DNA of 64,000 nt from JADJNW01 sp964517145 (GTDB lineage: Bacteria; Bacteroidota; Bacteroidia; Chitinophagales; Saprospiraceae): assembly GCA_964517145.1 (NCBI GenBank), contig CAZFBN010000006.1, forward strand, positions 1 to 64,000. The letters run 5' to 3'. The notes under the pieces were generated by a model that had not been told where the DNA came from, made no database searches, and worked only from the letters and a program-made list of their open reading frames with translations. Each line of letters opens with the position of its first letter. The stretch's first letter is position 1. Below are positions 62,174 to 64,000 of this stretch, piece by piece. The translations under genes were made by a program, and so were the position numbers.

Positions 62174-63019
62174 TTAGCCAAGTGTGACGTGTTTGAATTC
62201 TGTCACAGTTAAGTCTTTATCTACGGTTTTGAGATAATCGCCCACTTTCTTGGTATTATCTCGCACATAATCCTGATTCAACAAGGTTACTTCTTCGAAG
62301 AATTTTTTCAAACTACCAATGGCAATTTTTTCCAAAATTTCCTTTGGTTTATTTGCATTCTTAGGGTCTTGCATAGAAGCTTCCAAACGAATCTCTACTT
62401 CTTTATCTTTCACTTCTTGAGCAATGCCGTTTTCGTCCACTGCAATTGGCTTCATGGCTGCCACCTGCATCGCTACGCCGCGCAATTCATCGTATTTATC
62501 AGCAAGATTTTGATTGTAAGCTACCAATACGCCTGCTTTGTTACCCATATGGATATAGGGTACGACCATTTCACCTTGTAGGCGCTCGTAGCTCGCCAAT
62601 TCAATTTTTTCGCCGATCACACCCACCTGTTCAATCACTTTGTCGCCAATGGTAATGCCATCATACGGCAATGCCAGCAATTCTTCTTTCGTAGCCGGGA
62701 ATTTTTCCAATGCAATGTCAGCAAATTGCTTCGCCAAGTTGATGAAATTTTCATTTTTTGCTACGAAGTCCGTTTCGGAGCTCAGCTTAATGATCACGCC
62801 GCGCTTGTGATCGTCAGACACCAGTGCAATCACTGCACCTTCCGTTGCTTCACGATCCGCACGCTTCAGCGACAATTTTTGACCTTTTTTCCGCAAAATT
62901 TCAATGGCTTTGTCAAAATCGCCTTCTGCCTCTGTCAGTGCATTTTTACAATCTGACATACCTGCGCCGGTCATGTCGCGCAGTTTTTTTACATCCGCAG
63001 CAGAAATTACTACGCTCAT
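62174..63019 (-). CDS. tsf: Elongation factor Ts
   Basis: The 281-residue protein catalyses GDP release from EF-Tu. It has the N-terminal UBA-like domain (KKLRDMTGAGMSDCKNALTE) and the core motif SSETDFVAKNENF. Length is typical. It follows rpsB by 176 bases and ends at a strong terminator. Confidence 0.97.
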   Translation of the reverse strand: MSVVISAADVKKLRDMTGAGMSDCKNALTEAEGDFDKAIEILRKKGQKLSLKRADREATEGAVIALVSDDHKRGVIIKLSSETDFVAKNENFINLAKQFADIALEKFPATKEELLALPYDGITIGDKVIEQVGVIGEKIELASYERLQGEMVVPYIHMGNKAGVLVAYNQNLADKYDELRGVAMQVAAMKPIAVDENGIAQEVKDKEVEIRLEASMQDPKNANKPKEILEKIAIGSLKKFFEEVTLLNQDYVRDNTKKVGDYLKTVDKDLTVTEFKHVTLG

Positions 63020-63195
63020 TGTATTTCTTTGTTAGTTTATTAAAAATAATTATTTCAGGATTTCAATTTTTCTTTAAAATATCATACTTCCCTTACTGCC
63101 TCCTTCACTTTGAAACCCTATACTGTGCCAACATTTATTTGAGCTATCAAAAACTTTCAAAATCCCTCGCTACCTCCATTCCTCCGTCTGTCAAT

Positions 63196-63924
63196 CTACC
63201 CTGCTACTTCCGCTTTTTCACGTTCGCCTTTGTTTTGCTTGCGCTCTTCCAGCCCTTCGCGGATCGCCGCAGCCATGTAGTTGGTAATGATTGCGATGGA
63301 TTTAGACGCATCGTCATTGGCAGGAATGGCAAAATCCACGCGGTTTGGATCAGAGTTGGTATCCACCATTCCAAAGGTGCGAATGCCAAGGCGGTGCGCT
63401 TCGTCTACTGCAATGTGCTCATGGTAGATGTCCACAATGAAAATGGCAGCCGGCAAACGGTTGAGGTTAGCAATACCACCGAGTTGTTTTTCCAATTTTT
63501 GCAACTCGCGACCCATTGTCAAACGTTCCTTTTTAGTGATGCTTGTCAAGGTTGTATCTGCCAACATCCGCTCGATGTTTTGCATTTTCTTCACAGAACG
63601 GCGAATCGTTGCAAAGTTGGTCATCATACCACCCAACCAACGCTCGGTTACGAATGGCATATCCACACTTCTGGCAGCATTCATCACGATGTCGCGTGCT
63701 TGCTTTTTGGTGGCAACAAACATAATTTTGCGACCCGATTTTGCAATCGCTTTCATCGCATTGGCAGCACGCTCCATGTGCTCTATGGTGCGATTCAAAT
63801 CAATGATGTGAATGCCTTTGATCTCTTTAAAAATATAGGGTGCCATCTTTGGATTCCACTTCTTCTTCAGGTGACCAAAGTGTACACCGGCATCCAGCAA
63901 ATCTTTATAGGTGGGTTTTTCCAT
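63196..63924 (-). CDS. rpsB: 30S ribosomal protein uS2
   Basis: A 242-residue uS2 protein of the small ribosomal subunit. It opens with KDLLDAGVHFGHLKKKWNPKM and has the FVATKKQARDIV and RWLGGMMTNF segments of the family, then IVDIYHEHIAVDEAHRLGIR and PNRVDFAIPANDDA near the end. It is the first gene of the rpsB-tsf-pyrH block visible here; its upstream neighbours are outside the window. Confidence 0.97.
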   Translation of the reverse strand: MEKPTYKDLLDAGVHFGHLKKKWNPKMAPYIFKEIKGIHIIDLNRTIEHMERAANAMKAIAKSGRKIMFVATKKQARDIVMNAARSVDMPFVTERWLGGMMTNFATIRRSVKKMQNIERMLADTTLTSITKKERLTMGRELQKLEKQLGGIANLNRLPAAIFIVDIYHEHIAVDEAHRLGIRTFGMVDTNSDPNRVDFAIPANDDASKSIAIITNYMAAAIREGLEERKQNKGEREKAEVAG

Positions 63925-64000
63925 TTTTTTAATAAATGTTATTTGTTAACAGCTATTCGTTATTTGGCATTTGCGGTTGCAACATCTCTATGAATCACAA

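Noticed and set aside
62824..63993. A 389-codon plus-strand frame
   Set aside because: It runs antisense through tsf and rpsB and has no protein-like features; both real genes on the other strand are certain.

Overview
This 64 kb window is a chromosomal stretch of a member of the Bacteroidota, probably of the Saprospiria/Chitinophagia side, although the family cannot be fixed from sequence alone. The evidence is consistent: promoters of the TTG-N20-TAnnTTTG type, starts without clear Shine-Dalgarno sites, a TonB-dependent receptor with a carboxypeptidase-like N-terminal domain, PorV-like and PorP/SprF-like outer-membrane proteins of the type IX secretion world, a DUF4292 lipoprotein, a CarB without its C-terminal regulatory domain, and the rpsB-tsf-pyrH order. 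I saw no tRNA, rRNA, CRISPR array, transposase or integrase.

Layout. At 0-2.5 kb, the tail of a glyoxalase/VOC gene is followed by a mobile mystery protein A/B pair (HTH regulator plus Fic protein) under two matching palindromic operators, and by an amino-acid permease whose only start lies inside the Fic gene. At 2.5-8.5 kb are two exported proteins of unknown role, a TIM-barrel sugar isomerase-like protein and carB. At 8.8-17.7 kb is an envelope block: TonB-dependent receptor, a 1329-residue exported protein and a PorV-like beta-barrel. At 18-25 kb come greA, a HIT protein, ruvC, a DtxR-type metalloregulator, three related small membrane proteins, a nitroreductase and a membrane pyrophosphatase with sodium-type residues. 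At 25-36.7 kb are a tail-specific protease, a metallo-beta-lactamase-fold protein, a TPR / DUF4292 / EnvC-like operon, hflX, an M29 aminopeptidase and a possible degenerate exonuclease fold.

From 36.65 to 37.86 kb no gene of normal size exists, but promoter-like, inverted-repeat and terminator-like elements do. At 38-46 kb follow malic enzyme, an alpha/beta-hydrolase-OsmC fusion and a cluster of esterase, ATP-grasp ligase, class I glutamine amidotransferase and a divergent ATP-grasp-like protein, with a second esterase pointing away. This cluster has the parts of a small-molecule or peptide amidation pathway and is my best candidate for an undescribed system. At 46-53 kb are a GH29 fucosidase, a lone receiver domain, a WG-repeat lipoprotein that looks split in two, and a GH78-like rhamnosidase. 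At 53-56.3 kb a XisI/XisH pair sits beside a short paaABC operon whose promoter carries a TetR-type palindrome. At 56.4-64 kb are a cytosolic trypsin-like protease fused to a zinc ribbon, a PorP/SprF protein, bactofilin, AtpZ plus a small membrane protein without the ATP synthase genes, a biotin carrier protein, and pyrH, tsf and rpsB.

Most of the window is housekeeping and envelope biology. The accessory parts are the mobile mystery pair, XisHI, the 40.7-46 kb ligase cluster and the 1.2 kb non-coding region.
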